DNA of 36,271 nucleotides from Thermomucor indicae-seudaticae (Eukaryota; Mucoromycota; Mucoromycetes; Mucorales; Lichtheimiaceae), in contig JSYX01000353.1 in assembly GCA_000787465.1 (NCBI GenBank), positions 1 to 36,271 of the forward strand, in the 5' to 3' direction. The position numbers and the translations under genes were made by a program. Every line of letters begins with the position of its first letter. The stretch's first letter is position 1. This document shows, in pieces, positions 22,048 to 34,044 of this stretch. The notes beneath the pieces are model-generated. The model was not told the DNA's origin and did no database searches. It saw only the letters and a program-made list of their open reading frames with translations.

Positions 22048-22585
22048 CGTTTTACCTGCGATCTTTCCTGCGCTCTGAAATGAGACCTTTTGTTTCTCCA
22101 GACTAATCGATTTTTGCGCCGAGTTCCCACGGGTTCCACTGAAAGGGTTCGCAACCATGATAATGTAGACTACATGTGTTTCTCTGCCGTGGATGTTTGC
22201 GGGTTATAAGAGATTCTTATTGCGCTTCAAGGGCGCCAAACGCCTCTTCGAAACCAAAGCAGCCGCGAAAGACAAAATCCCTTTCTGCCTCACGGCCCTT
22301 GTGTCTTCTAGTTTTTTTGTAGCCCTTCCCACTGTAGGATGCTTTTTTGAGCTCTCTTGGATGGGCCGCTGCTAGGTCCAGCGCAAGTCGTACGGTTCTG
22401 AAAACGGTACATCTTGAGTATTGTGCTGCATTGTTATTATTCTCAACCATTGTGTACGTTATTGACGTTCTACTCTCACGTCGTGTTCGTCCTTCACGTT
22501 ATATACGGGTGCCAATATTCAAACGCCACAATGAAGTTCTGAAGTTCTTTTGATTGTTCACATGGACATGGACGAGTCAGTACAG
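22048..22585. other. Intergenic, no gene recognised
   Basis: Short open frames on both strands have no recognisable motif. This is the left part of the gene-poor 21-26 kb stretch. Confidence 0.45.
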
Positions 22586-23240
22586 TGGCCCCACGCTTTT
22601 TGCAACGCCTCGATTCCCTGAGAATCCGTTGCAGAACGGGGGGGTTGCAAAAAGGGCTGGCGTTTGGTCGACTTAGAACCTTCTTGTCTCAGTTGCTTCT
22701 TTGTATTCTGCGTCTGGAGGCTCCCTATGATACTAAAGAGACCCGAAGTTAACTTCTAATGTTCTGTAGGACCTAATTCGAAATGATCTAAAATCTACTA
22801 TCCTCAATAGAGATACCATGCTTTATTACGCCGTTTGCGCGATATGGAAATTCCAGCGAGGATCGTCCATTGACCTGTGAAAGTAACACCTGTTCCAGAA
22901 ACGAGCGGAAGAAAATACCAACACGTGGGAAAACTGTCGTGCATCAATGAAGTCATCAGTTTTTCTCGAGGGTGAGGAGCACAAGCGGCTGAATTGGGCA
23001 GGTTTACATGAGCTTAGCCGAAGGCCGTATTGGGCGGAAATTATTCCTCCGCTAACTCGATAAAGCATATCATTGGCTCATGTACTTGGTTTCAACACTG
23101 CTTTTGCCACATGGCTGCGATTTGTGTTACGAGTTGCGAAGTCTGGGGCAGTTGCAAGATTTCCAAGAATATTTTCGAGTCCTCACAAAGTTGTTGCAAA
23201 AAGCGAGGTGCTGGAAAAAATCAGGGGATCACTGTGGCTC
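22586..23240. mobile_element. Possible decayed pogo/Tc1-like nonautonomous element
   Basis: TACAGTGGCCCCACG at about 22581 runs into CGCTTTTTGCAAC (22594-22606). Its exact 13-bp reverse complement GTTGCAAAAAGCG occurs at 23193-23205, with a degraded ACTGTGG about 25 bp further on. A further inverted copy, GTTGCAAAAAG, lies at 22644-22654. A CAGTGG end next to a TA is typical of Tc1/mariner/pogo terminal repeats. No DDE transposase is visible in the 0.6 kb between, so this would be a MITE or deletion derivative. The call rests on the inverted repeat alone. Confidence 0.35.
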
Positions 23241-26073
23241 GCGTGACTCGAGAAAATCGGCCACAGGAGGTTGACTGACAAGCAGAATATACTTGGAGTA
23301 GGGACGAAGCATAGCTTGAAAGTTTTACGCACGCAAATTATGAATGAGAAGAGGAGAGGATAGCATTAGACCTGACAGCCACAGAGCTTTGATTAAATAG
23401 CAATCAGCCAACGATCGGGATCATGCTAGGCAATGGCAACTTACTCTCCAGTGCCTTTGTTGTTCAATTTCCGGTCCTTGTGGTCGACGTTGTTCGTGTA
23501 TGTCTTACGCACAAGGCCTTTCGTGGCCCAGTAGTCCTCACAACGAGTTCAACTTCGTTCGCAACCGGGATCATCCAAGGGTGAAAGCGGCCTCCAATGT
23601 CTTCTTGGAAGCCTCTATTACTTTTCATGTATGTCTTAGGCTTCATCTCGTTAGATTCATAAGCTCAAGCTAGGCGTAAAGCAACAAAGTATGCAGTTAA
23701 AGTTAAACTGAAGACGTAACAGTAAGTCTTCCTCTCAAGAGGTCACATATCTCACGATGACGCCGGAAGAAGCTGGTATAGTAACCAATTGGCTGCTCGT
23801 CAAAGAGGGTATATCCGATCGTTAATGAAGGTCAGGCAATATGTCACGACGTTTGAGTAGAATTTACGTGTCTCTGTTGTATATCAGTGTTTCGCTTGCG
23901 ACTCTCGGCAAAACGACAGAGCAAGTGTCCCAAAGTGTCAATAATGCCTAACAATATTGTCGTGTACGCCCTTCGTCTTTTTATCCGTTGAGAGATTCAG
24001 CTAATAGTTACAGTTGGCATTTCATAAGAAAACAAGAGACTGACTTGTATAGGTTCGTCCACAGATACTATACAATCTATTCAAACGAGCAGTGCCCATT
24101 TACCGGCGTTTCTGTCCTCCTCGTTGTGGACGTATCTTGCGCAAAGAAGCTTTAGTTGTTCTGACTTACCTTTAATGTCATGAGGAACATCAAACGATCC
24201 CTTCAGACCTTTCCTGCGGGGTGCACAGGGGTTATCTCTTCTCTTTGTGACTAATGTTGGTCTTGGCAAGACCGCCTTTTGTTGACCTTGCTGGCTAAGA
24301 AAGAAAATAAGCCCTTACAGGTACCCGCTCGACCTCGGCGTGTGACTAAGCGCATAGGAAGATGCTTTGATGGATAACGCCTTTTTCCAAAATAACCCTC
24401 TTGTGCAAAGGAACTCTTTTTGGAGCACCATGTTTATAATGAATAAGTGACATGCACTGCGCTTTCAGCAGTAAAAGACTTTACTATTGCGAACAGCGTC
24501 CGGAAACAGTACGAGCGATACCCTCAAGCCATGATACTCCAGAATGCTGTTTGGGTTCTCTGGAGCTTTGCGCTGAGATCCCAGTGGAATCTGGGGGAAA
24601 AAGGATGGGCACAGTCCCCTGCAGACATCCCGAGGGCAATCCGCTTTTTCCCGTTTCCCATGGAAAACGTGTTATCGATATAGCACAACGATCAGCTCTA
24701 GTAGATCAATATCAGTTTTGCCGAACATTTTGGCATGCACGGTGCATGTCCATATCAGAAAAGCCCGCCTTTTGCTTTTGCATCGCTTACGGGTCAAGGA
24801 CAGTAACAAAAACATGTGGTTCAAAATTGTTGCGGAGTGCTGTATGGTTGAACTCCTTGTTTCTGCTAGGCTATGCCGAATTTGATCCCTGCTAATACAC
24901 AGTTGACGGCCAGATCGATGGGGATTTAGACCGCCTGATGTCTGTCGGATTCACCCTTCAGAATGCTGCAGTAAATGCAGACCATTGATCCCAGAAGATG
25001 ACGTTAGTCACCGCGGACAAGACAGCGAGTGCTTTACGCTGACGAATCAACACTGTTCGCGATCCCCATCGAAAGGTACAGATCAGGAAAAGGGCAGGAT
25101 ACTGCTTGTTTCGATCACTATTCCATGATTGCTATCTGTTCTGGCTGCCGTAAAGAGGCTGGGTAATGGTAAGACCTAGCTCCTTGCGCCAAAGTGTCCT
25201 ACCACTTGTTATTGTTACATGAATGTAAAATGAGATCATAAGGCCGGGATTCCTCTTGCAATTGTCCTTCTATCGTCCGTTTAGTGCACGGAGAAACCTG
25301 CAAATCTGGAACAGACCGTCATAAAGAATGAATTGCACATAAGAGCCTCATTGTCCGTATTACGCGGATTTCAGGGCCGAACTGACAAATTGGCTGGGTC
25401 TGCCGAAGTGCTTTGACACTGCTGGCTGCATTCGTGCTTTTTAGGGAAGATAGTAATGCGACAACATTGGCTAATATCCACATGATGTCATGCAGATGCA
25501 TCCTGAGTGTTCATTCTGTCCCTGGCTTTCATATGCTTCGAAAAGTTTTTGAACCATACCAATGATAAAGATGGTAACCAAGCACGGCAAATTGTGGCAC
25601 CGATGGATTGCCATGTTACACGAAAATTTGAATGGCTGGGGAAAGGCGGGGAAATCTGCACTCCCGCAAACTAAATCAGTTACACAATCGAACAGACGGG
25701 TCTTTGATGAGACAGCTCACGTTATTAAAGACTGAGCAAAAACTGGCATGTACGCAGAAGATCACTCTTGTACATACTCCAACAATGGATTGAGTCGTCA
25801 CACTTGCATGGAACCAGAACACCAGCGACTTGAACTTTTCAGTGGGACTCTATTTTTCATCCCGAAAAAAAGGGCACTAAAGACAAACTTTTCGACGAAT
25901 GGAAAAAGCTCAGAAAACCCGTATATATTAAGTTGCTGTAGGGCAGTGTTGTGTTCGCTTTCCTTTGGCTATTTCTTACTTTGCCCTGTTTGCTCGCTTG
26001 CACACGTTCTCCAATTGCTCGCTTGCGCGCTGGTCCTGTTGTTCCTGAAATCCTTTCAGTGAATGGTTCAGCA
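23241..26073. other. Gene-poor stretch, no convincing gene
   Basis: The longest open frame (about 24452-24895, plus) has no recognisable motif and no spliced partner. Other frames are shorter. No RNA gene was seen. The right end, from about 25930, is open in frame with the next gene but lacks an ATG. Confidence 0.45.
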
Positions 26074-27681
26074 ATGATACAATTGTCAGACTATGCCGCG
26101 CGGGTTTTGGACAGAATAGACATGATCGGCATGTGGATAGCAGTCGTCGTCAGCGTTCGAAATTTCATGGTGTGTTATGCACAATACCGACGTACTCGCG
26201 GACGAATGTAAGCTTCTTTGAAAGCTTGGAAGTGTATTCCCCCCACTTGTTTAATCATATTACATGTCTCAGCCACCTCGCCAATATCGCCCAAGTTGTC
26301 GTTTTCGCAATCCACAAGCTCTTGTACGGAATTATACCTTTATTCGAAATAACGACGTGCGTCTTCTTCCCATTCCTCATTTCGTACGTAGTAGGCCTGG
26401 TATTATATTACGTCCTCTGCAAAGCTAATCTCTGTTTTCACAGGTTATGGCACATAGGTACTTTTTCGTCCACGGTTTTGGAACGACTCATTCATGGCTC
26501 ACGTGCTTCTGTTTTCAGATTACCTTTTGTTTTATCTCGTCATGTTCATGCGTTTGATCATTCTGGAACCTGACTTCCATTCACGGTGGATTAAGATTGT
26601 CGGCATCCTGTTGATCGCAGTGCGATTCGCTGCCTGGCCTTTTGAACTCGCCTATTCAAATCTGCAAGAGAAGTTGATGCGGCAACCTGTCATGCAGGGC
26701 GGAACATGCTGGGCAGAATGGTAAGGATGGGCCCAGTCTTTGTTCTTTCTTTGCAAGCATTGCTCATGAAGAGAGAATCCTTCGACTTCAGGGGAAACGG
26801 CGTCATTATCCTCAACTTCATCGGCGACGTACTGGCCAATCTGTTTTTGAGCGGAATGTTTGTCAGGAGGTGAGAAGAAAGCCCTGTGTAACGACCAAAA
26901 ACAAGAACAGCGATTGACATGTCCTCTATTCATAGATTGTACCTTCATCTGCGAAACTCCAAAACCATCATGAGCCGCCAAAACAGAATTATTGAACATA
27001 TTGCTCGCAAATCATTGGTCTGTCTGATCCTCACATTCATCGTGAACCTGGCAATGAACCTGCTCAAGGTCACCACGTTTCTCGGTACCCGCTCCGACGT
27101 ATGTTCCGTTTTTGACGCTATCAATGAATTATGCCCTAACTGCGCGCTTCATTAGGTGTTTACGGTCTATTTCGCTCTGGTCGAATCCACTCTGCTAGTC
27201 GAAGCTTTGAGAGTTGATTATACCCGGCTGCCAGATCAGATGTTCTGTGAACACTGTGGCAACGTGAGTCCCCTTTCCGCTCTTGAATTTCGGAAACCAG
27301 AACCACCTAATACTGTTCACCTAGGTTGTTCGTAACCCGCATTCAACCAGCGATTCTCGTAAAAAGAAAGGCTCGAACAGCGATCCAGAGTACCTCAACA
27401 TCTCGCTACGTATACCGGAGTCTCTGCAGGCAGACCCGAAGAATCACAATGTCCATCGCAGCTCATCTCAACGCCAACTTACTCAGCACGACGAAGAAGA
27501 ATATCATCCAATGACAACTGTGGTTACGGTAGATCCCAGCCTATTGCCGCCACCACCAAGAGAATCTATTAACGAACGGGAAGTCGTTTCTGCTCCCGGC
27601 TCCATCGATTTCCTTCGCAGTCCTCCGTACAAACGAACAGTTGAAGAACGCGGAACGTCTAGCATGAACCGCATCAGCTGA
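26074..27681 (+). CDS. Multi-pass membrane protein, unknown function
   Basis: Eight exons keep phase throughout: 26074-26207, 26273-26383, 26444-26457, 26519-26720, 26792-26869, 26936-27098, 27156-27263 and 27325-27681. They give 388 residues. Hydrophobic helices are seen around MIGMWIAVVVSVRNFMV, QVVVFAIHKLLYGIIPLFEI, YLLFYLVMFMRLIIL, IVGILLIAVRFAAW, VIILNFIGDVLANLFLSGMF, LVCLILTFIVNLAMNLL and VFTVYFALVESTLLV, about seven in all. A CEHCGN motif and a hydrophilic tail of about 120 residues with a PPPP run follow. Helix number suggests a receptor- or transporter-like protein, but I recognise no family. The third exon is only 14 nt. ATG 26074 is the first in frame and follows a good acceptor, so a noncoding 5' exon is likely. 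Confidence 0.78.
26444..26457 (+). other. 14-nt microexon of the multi-pass membrane protein gene
   Basis: It is bounded by TTTTCACAG before and GTACTT after. Only its inclusion, with donor GTACGT after 26383, keeps the frame from the second into the fourth exon, giving ISLWHIDYLLFYL. Confidence 0.65.
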
Positions 27682-28500
27682 TGGATTCTGTAAAGAAGAC
27701 ATTGTATCATATCCATGCAGTATACCCTCTCGGGCGTTCCGGCAACCGTTCCGGGATTAAAGGATCAGCAATCGAAATTGGCGGCTGTCAAGTATCCTAG
27801 ATCTATAAGGGAGAGGTCACATCACCAAGGACATAGTCGTAGTAGTATCTTGTCGGACGGAAACTATGGATAGTAGGTCTCCTTACTAAATAAGTGAGGG
27901 TGCAGCTTGCGAAGGGGACCAACACCCAACGCGGCAGCGACCCAGGAGCTTTTCAAAATCAACGCTGGCGTAGCATTGTTGCCGGAACGGCAAAGGAAAT
28001 AAATACGCTCGTACTGTAATAGAACCCACTTTTTAAGCAGTGCTACTAATTAAGAAACGCTTGAACAGCAAATCTGCATGTACAGTAAACAATGACTGCT
28101 AGCTACTGCCACGTTTGCGCCAAACATCTGTGTCAACGTTTTTATGCATGGAGAAGGTTTACAGAAAACCATGCCCTGGGTTTAAAGCAGAAACGTATCA
28201 TAAGCTAACATCCATTGTTCATATGTAAAACATAAAAATAAACTAACATACATCCGTTGTTCGCATGAAACATGACGTTCGAAAGGAGTTCTTTCCACGA
28301 ATAGCATGTCTCATCCTTGTATTGCCATTTTCCAATGCCACACTAACTTTACGACACGCGAAAATCCACAGACAATGAGCGGTAAATGTTCCTGCCTTGT
28401 TCAGTTCAGAAAAATGCGAACGCGTCCAGAGAATTTGTAACCGCGTTGCGCGTCTCCGAAATCCGGTGGTTCCTTGGAGTTTCCGCAAGCATACGTCTCC
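27682..28500. other. Intergenic, no gene recognised
   Basis: A stretch of 819 bp between two same-strand genes. It should contain the terminator of the membrane protein gene and the promoter of the methyltransferase gene. No protein or RNA gene is recognisable. Confidence 0.5.
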
Positions 28501-31500
28501 ATGTCGAGCCGATGTCCCGAGTCTCATACTGCGTCTAAATCTAATAATGCAGGAGGCTCCAAGGTCCTTAGCCTATCTCTAAGCAAGAAGCGTCGACTTA
28601 ACTCCGGGGATAATGGTGATTCCACCAGACGGCCCGTAAGGCCATAGGGACTCTTTTGGTTGTTCCTCCACAGATCGCTAAGTAACTTGGGTACCTGTAG
28701 GATGTCAGTGTTCAACCAGCTTCAGGTCCTATAGTAGGAAATCCACGTACGAGCAACAGTAGCGGTTCAAGCAGTCGATGCAGCAGCCCGTCATTGTCCA
28801 AGGACGCAGCAGCAGCAGCAGCCATTGATGATCAGCTTTCAGTGGCGAGCAGCGATGTGATGGAGGATGACCAGGAGTTCTGGAAAAAGTTGACTGAAAT
28901 GGAGGAGGACTGGAAGGGCAAGCAAGCCGTGGAAAGCCAATGCGATACGATCAAAGCTGTACCGGAGATCCGGCATGATGACAATGACACTGCGACCATG
29001 ATGGCGTCGCTGTCTGTCTCGGGAAAAAAGGAAGAAAAGATACCTAGATTGCATGCACCGCAGCCGACTGTGCGAAGGCCTAGAGGAGAAGACGTTTTCA
29101 CGGAATCCTGCGTCAAAGAATGGCAGGGTTCGCGCATCAAAGCTTGGGAAGGACGCTACGTGGTTTGTTGTCGGATATTTCAGAAGCGCAACAAGCAAGC
29201 TGCTCATGTCTCTGCTTATTGTTATAGAATCCAGAAGGGTATTATTACCGCTTCGTAGGTAGGTGGGACGCAGATCACGCAGGTCACGGAAAAAGAAAAC
29301 GATTATTCACGAGTTTCTTGTGTGTTTAGTGCCCGGAGAAGGACAACAAAATGGCGGTTGGTCAAAGCATGAACATGAGCTTTTCATGAAGAGGTACAAT
29401 GAATGGATCGGGAATGGCTGGAAAATTGGTGCGTCCTGGGGTCTCTTTAGCAAAGCGATCCCCCATAGGGTATGTGAGCTAAAGGACGCTCTTCTCGGCC
29501 CCCTTTTTTATCTGAAGAGATTTGATCTATAGGTCGGATATCAATGCATGAACTATTATCGCAAGCTTGTTAGTGAAGGGAAGCTTCGAGACGAATCATA
29601 TGCTGTCGTCGACGGAAAACTCAAGCAGGTCCACAAAGAACGTGCCCCGGCTGCAGAAATCCCTGAGACAGAGCTTGGACCAGAATGGGAGACTGAAGAA
29701 GTTAAACAAATAGAAAAAAATGTTGACATGTGGCTCAAGCAATACCACCATCGTAGTGGAAGGTAATGACCAGAAAGCGCATTCACGCATATTGTATGCT
29801 CATACCATATGTTTCACGGTCGCACCAAAGTGCTGCTACCAGGCCTAGCACGCCTGTTACTAAGAAAGCTGCTCCGAGGGTGACGAAAACCACCACTCCC
29901 AAGAGCGCCACAAGTGTATCGGAGTTGATCAAAAAGCAACCTCCTCGCAAGAATCCGATGCTGCTGCTTATCGACAAAGATACTGATGAATACATTTTTA
30001 TGGAGTCTGCGGAGCCGGAGCACGCCAATTTAAGAGCACAAAACCATGACTGGGAAAAGGAGTGGCATGAACGGTTGGAGGCTTACAAAAGCTTTATGCG
30101 GTGAGTCCATCATCGGGAACCGCTCGGAGAGCTGTTATGGATTTAACGCTTTGCAAAAAAAAGCCCATTTCTTGACCCAGATGCGAAGATGGCATACTGG
30201 CACGCGAAGCAAGAATGGCGTCGCGGTCTGACGACGACAGAAATGTGAGAGCAATAGGCTTTATTTGAATCAATGCTGGACCTACTGAATTAGTGTTGCG
30301 AAACTAGGCTTATGAAAAAGCCACTGAAACTGATTCCCTCGTCGGTCGATGAGAGCAGCAATAACGGGTCGACGGGGACACAGGCTTTGTTGTCCAAGTA
30401 TTTCCGTGGAGTCAAGGCGCCAAAAGTCGATACCCCGGATGAGCTGATCTACAACGTCCGAATACCCAATGAACTTTACAGCGGAGTGCATCAAATTACG
30501 CCTCTGGCTCTAGCGAAAGCCAAAAAGTTGGATCAAGAAAAGATCCACTACTATGAGCTAGATGATATGATGGACTGTACTGGGGTGCTGGACGCCCTTT
30601 TGACAACGGAGGATAACGACCTGGATGTCAAGTTGTCCCCGCTAGAAGGCATCTTGATAGACCCTCCATGGGAGTTTTACATTAAAGACGGCCGGAACGA
30701 TGGACATTGTTCTTGGAACGTTAAAGACATGGTAAAGTAAATGTTGCAGAGGCCTGCATACTTGTTCTCTTGTACTGACGGTTTACTTGTTAGCTCGTGC
30801 TATTAGAAAAAGTGGTGAAGCATATGACGGCCGGGCTTATATTTATTTGGACCCATAAACTCATTCAAGCTGATGTTGTGCGCATGATGGATGCTATAGG
30901 TAGGTCATGGTCTACTAGTTGCCCTTTACTTTGTGAATGTGTGCTAAAAGTGCAACTACCTTAGATTGCAGATATGTCGAAAACCTTGTATGGTTCAAGA
31001 AGTCTATCAACAATGACCCCTTGGATCAACCGAGTCCATACTTTAGCTCGACTAAGGAGATTCTCTTGATGTTTAAAAAGGTCAGTCTTATATTTAAGAT
31101 AGAGGCTTTAATGCAGACGGCTTCTGATCTAATGCCTTGTTTCAGGGTGATGGCTTTGAGCTGAGGCATCAACGAACAGCGGATGTAATTATCGATTTCG
31201 AGCTGCCCACCAGCCAATGGATACATGAAGGTAATGGAGCAGTATAATGAACCTTGCGAGTTATACACTTCGACGTTTTGTTAAATCCTTTGCTGCAGAA
31301 TTTACCGAACCTAAACCTGCTGCTGTCTTTGATATGATCGAAACCTTGCTACCTCGTGCAGGATACGATGATCGTCTCAAGCGGGGCCGACTGTTGGAAT
31401 TGTAAGTTGCCGGTCGCCTTAGGAGTGTCTCTCTATTAACACTGATGATGTTAGGTGGGCGAAGCGTCAATCCCCAAGACGAGAAGGTTGGATCGCGTTC

Positions 31501-31581
31501 CATCAACGGAAGCATGCGGATAAGCTTGGCAAACCAGATGCTGTGCCTTTGGAAGACATCACCACGTCCGAATCATTCTGA
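28501..31581 (+). CDS. SANT/Myb-like plus MT-A70 adenine-N6 methyltransferase fusion
   Basis: Thirteen exons join without a phase error: 28501-28636, 28726-29159, 29228-29258, 29330-29469, 29533-29762, 29831-30100, 30164-30244, 30308-30731, 30794-30899, 30965-31080, 31146-31230, 31299-31401 and 31455-31581. They give 760 residues. Residues 1-190 are polar and low-complexity. A SANT/Myb-like module follows (NPEGYYYRFVVPGE, WSKHEHELFMKRY, SWGLFSKAIPHRVGYQCMNY; about 191-260). A basic Thr/Lys/Pro linker leads to the MT-A70 domain (about 545-740) with the catalytic motif LIDPPWEFY (DPPW at about 559), LIFIWTHK, VENLVWFKK and a C-terminal ELWAKRQSPRREGW. DPPW binds the adenine and S-adenosylmethionine in active family members. 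Substrate could be DNA (MTA1/AMT type 6mA, common in early-diverging fungi) or RNA; DNA is favoured by the SANT part. The latter is inference. Confidence 0.87.
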
Positions 31582-31964
31582 AGCAATCCTTTGTTACATA
31601 TAGACATCATTACATTTCATACTGCAACGTTATTTTCCTTTGACGGCGGTACTATCAGCCGTTGTATACCCCTTCTTCACTGAAGATAAAGAAGCAGGCA
31701 GATTTATTTCACCTCCTTGTTTCTAGAAGACTTGTTATAGGTCACGTATGAGCCAATACAGCTGAAGGTCAACGAAAGAGACTGACAAAGTCGAACCTCT
31801 AGTAGATGTTATGCTTTTGAACAAACTGTTGAAAAGGAAAATATAAGCGGCTTGGCCAGCATCAGAATGAACGCGTTCGTTGCCCAGTTGCAAGTTGAAT
31901 TAATTAATGGAGAAACAATTCTCCATGCTTTGCTTTCTTCTTTAACCCTGGACTTCTTGCAAGG
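31582..31964. promoter_or_regulatory. Intergenic with CotH-like gene promoter
   Basis: A stretch of 383 bp between same-strand genes. A TATAAG at 31842-31847 lies about 120 bp upstream of ATG 31965 and is a possible TATA element. Nothing else is recognisable. Confidence 0.35.
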
Positions 31965-33960
31965 ATGCGGCTATTGTTTCTCGGTATTCTTTTTTTCTTG
32001 GTCAAACGGAGAGCCAAGCTATATATTCATTCCCACCTTCCTTCATTGTGCCAGTCCTTGTATGTGTATGTCTATGGCAGCAGCTTCTTGCTGCTACTTC
32101 TTTCAACACCGAAACAAAACCTCCGATGGCAGTTTTCAAAGTGATTCACTCGGTCCCAGAACACCAACAGCTCGGTGTGAATGTTTTGGATGATAATATA
32201 TATCTGCTTCGACGGTCAGATCTTGACCCGCTGCTTCACGTCGGTACAGCGCCGTCATCTCAGCCTTATCGCTATGTGGTTGTGGATACTACGACAGGAG
32301 GAGATCATGTGGTGGTGGTCGACCAAGAGTCTTTTCTGCGAAAATGGACGTCGGCGTCGCAGCATGAATTCTATGGTCGAGCACCGCTGTCGAGTGAGGG
32401 AGATGGAGGAGGAGGGCTGCCTGCGCTGTTTGATGGGCCCTATGAGCGAGCCGTGGACAGCAGCATCGCGCATCCGCAGTATGAAATCCCGACAATGCAT
32501 ATACGCACGACCCCCGAAGACTTGAAGGAACTGTTTGATAACTATTTGGAGGACTTTGCCGTCACAGCCAACATTTCTCACATCAGGTAGGTACGATCGA
32601 ATGGCGGAGGGCGGTTCTTGGGCTAACTCACGCATCTAGCGGCACTGACATTCGCCAGTTTGACAATGCCAAGTTTGAACTTAGTGGTCAGACGTCTCGG
32701 CTATTCGAGAAACTTTCATTCAGCGTCCATTTGAGCAAACAAGAAGGGGTGTCCTTGGGTGGGTACCGCAAGTTTAAGCTACGCGCTTGCGCGACGGATC
32801 CAACGTATATACGTGAGAAGCTATATTACGATGTCTTGGAATCGGCGGGTCTACCAGCATCTCGTGCGTCTTACATTCGGTATGCCCAGTACTACTTACT
32901 ACCCAAGCTTTTGCGACCCCATGTTTCCTGATCCTTTTTCTTTATTATTAGACTGTTCATTAACCAGGAGCCGATGGGGTTGTATCTTATGATTGACAAT
33001 TACAAGAGCCCGTTTTTGAAGAATGTGCTAGGAAAAAGGCGTTCGCGTGGGGCGCTGTATCAAGGAAGCATGCCTGAAAACCCGATGGCGCCTAAAGGAT
33101 TGAGCGCTGGGGCGAATCTGGCTTATCGAGGCTCGTCGGCCAAAGATTATCAGCCAACCTACAAGATACAGCATGAGGCAAAGGATGGCGGCGGTGGTGG
33201 GTTAGAGGACTTGATTGACTTTATGGCGTTTATTGAGGATCCAGATCCGGACGCATGGCCTGAGAAGTTCGATGTTGACCTGTTTCTGAAAAAGTGAGTT
33301 CTATGTGTGTGTATATCTCGGAACTTGAGTGTTCATATGGGGAGACATAGTATGGCACTTGAAGTGTTGATGGGACATGTGGACGGGTACCTGGGAGCGG
33401 CACATAACTACTTTCTGTATCATGACCCAACGACGGACCGATTCATGTGGCTATCGGCCGACCTAGACCAGACCATGGGCAACACTATGATTCCTCGGCG
33501 TCACCAAGAGCTCGACCCGTTCGGATTGCTCGATATGCAGCCCAGACGACCGTTGATGAAACAGATCATGCGCGTAGCTGAGTATCGGTCGCGGTTCGAC
33601 GATATCCTGACGACCTTTCACGAAGGCTTATTTCACGACCCAGAGATATTGCTAAGCCGAGTACGGTTCTTGGCCGACATGATCCGAGAGGACGTGGCGT
33701 GGGACGTGCGTGTGAGGCAGATCCGATCGTCGTCGGTTTTGGCGGCTTCTTCCGAAACAGCACGCAAGCACCGAGAACAGATCCAGCAAAAGATCTTGCA
33801 GATGCCACTCGGCAAGGACTTTTTGGACCGTATCGGCTTGATCAATTTCGAGACCGCTCTTTACGGTCCCATTGATAATCATCCTTCCATCATGCCATTG
33901 CATGATTGGATTGCGCAGACCAGTAATGCTTTAGCTCGTTATGTTGCCAGTAAACAATAA
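31965..33960 (+). CDS. CotH-like spore-coat kinase-fold protein, secreted
   Basis: Exons 31965-32000, 32081-32586, 32640-32879, 32952-33293 and 33351-33960 join in phase to give 577 residues. The first exon supplies 12 residues (MRLLFLGILFFL) and splicing completes a signal peptide ending near LLAATSFN. CotH hallmarks are FKLRACATDPTYIREKLYYD, a GLYLMIDNYKSPFLKN segment, a GHVDGYLGAAHNYFLYHD segment and the metal-binding ADLDQTMGN. CotH proteins are atypical secretory-pathway kinases. In Mucorales some are surface invasins and others act in spore-wall formation. This copy ends ARYVASKQ with no hydrophobic tail, so a GPI anchor is not indicated and it is probably secreted or wall-bound. It converges with the CCCH gene, 84 bp away. 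Confidence 0.88.
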
Positions 33961-34044
33961 GCATTTCCTTTCTTTAATCCATACACTACTTTCAAGTTCA
34001 TACAACATTGATCAAGGGGTTAGGTTAGGGGGGGTATAAAGGTT

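Noticed and set aside
22826..23068. Minus-strand frame inside the possible pogo-like element
   Set aside because: Too short, with no DDE or HTH motif, so it does not support a transposase.
24452..24895. Open frame of 147 codons, plus strand
   Set aside because: No motif, no membrane or signal segment and no spliced partner. It looks like a chance frame.
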